From: an uncultured Mycoplasmatota bacterium
GTDB taxonomy: Bacteria; Bacillota_I; Bacilli_A; RF39; UBA660
NCBI GenBank assembly: GCA_900549325.1
Contig: UROI01000010.1
Location: 1-41,155, forward strand
Direction: 5' to 3'
DNA: 41,155 nucleotides
In this document: piece by piece, positions 41,045 to 41,155 of the stretch
How the letters are laid out: every line of letters begins with the position of its first letter
Numbering within the stretch: position 1 is the first letter of the stretch
Translations under genes and position numbers: made by a program
The notes under the pieces: generated by a model
The model's input: only the letters and a program-made list of their open reading frames with translations
What the model was told of the DNA's origin: nothing
The model's database searches: none

Positions 41045-41130
41045 AAATCAAAAAACAAATATAATTATTCAGTAATGTGCTTTCTGCTCCATGAACTCTA
41101 TAATTAGAGTCTTCCACAGACATAAATTCC
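41045..41130 (-). other. Intergenic stretch with hairpins, possible end of an RNA gene
   Basis: On the minus strand a segment with TCTG/CAGA, GGAAG ... and a perfect ACTCTA ATTA TAGAGT hairpin runs on to GTTTTTTG. It looks denser in G/C and structure than ordinary gaps here. It may be the 3' part of a small RNA that starts outside the window. I cannot name it. Confidence 0.3.
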
Positions 41131-41155
41131 GATACGAACTATCGTACATTTTTTA

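Noticed and set aside
1..41155. Mycoplasma-type code (TGA as Trp)
   Set aside because: TGA ends the antitoxin and kinase frames at places fixed by overlap with the next gene, and TGG is used for conserved Trp.

Overview
This 41 kb window is AT-rich bacterial DNA. TGA is used as a stop (for example in the relB/dinJ-like antitoxin and the kinase before alaS) and TGG encodes Trp, so the code is 11, not the Mycoplasma code. Sortase with a sorting signal, lipoboxes, a threonine T-box, WhiA, DnaD, YtxG/YtxH-like proteins, an RNase J family protein and AGGAGG ribosome sites point to a low-GC Firmicute. A small-genome gut-type Bacillus (RF39/Erysipelotrichia-like) is my inference. All 34 confident genes are on the minus strand, so gene order runs from high to low coordinates, most likely co-directional with replication.

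Layout, in window order. 1-5.5 kb: a class B sortase and its 1523-residue anchored surface protein, one operon behind a strong promoter. 5.6-6.7 kb: NifS-like cysteine desulfurase. 6.9-11.1 kb: heterodimeric ABC exporter with a palindromic operator. 11.2-12.5 kb: YafQ/DinJ toxin-antitoxin and an ADP-ribosyltransferase-like gene lying between copies of the mtaB 3' end. 12.5-15.5 kb: mtaB and fhs. 15.6-18.2 kb: an SPFH protein and two Tim44-like proteins, all with zinc ribbons. 18.3-21 kb: asnB and a radical SAM/SPASM protein. 21.2-22 kb: DUF4393 (Abi-alpha-like) gene bounded by inverted twin-hairpin elements. 22.2-24.5 kb: nth, dnaD, a YpmB-like protein and a lipoprotein. 24.8-28.8 kb: cca, an orphan CheD-like deamidase, thrS without a TGS domain, a small ORF and the T-box. 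29-31.1 kb: U32 protein. 31.2-31.5 kb: a predicted structured RNA. 31.6-41 kb: whiA, SDR, ytxH/ytxG-like genes, two unknowns, a degenerate RNase J, alaS and a P-loop kinase.

The strongest candidate for something undescribed is a family of dispersed twin-hairpin elements. Eight copies at seven loci each consist of a 9-bp-stem hairpin directly abutting a second, usually 10-bp-stem hairpin. The apical motif is fixed: CC, a 2-3 nt loop, GG or AG, then an unpaired T. The stem sequences vary but stay complementary. Six copies sit at the 3' ends of minus-strand genes, in the gene's orientation. One supplies the nth stop codon. Two bracket the DUF4393 gene in opposite orientation. Two further single genes (ADP-ribosyltransferase-like and CheD-like) lie between short direct repeats about 0.6 kb apart, as if inserted as cassettes at 3' ends. 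No transposase or integrase is visible in the window.
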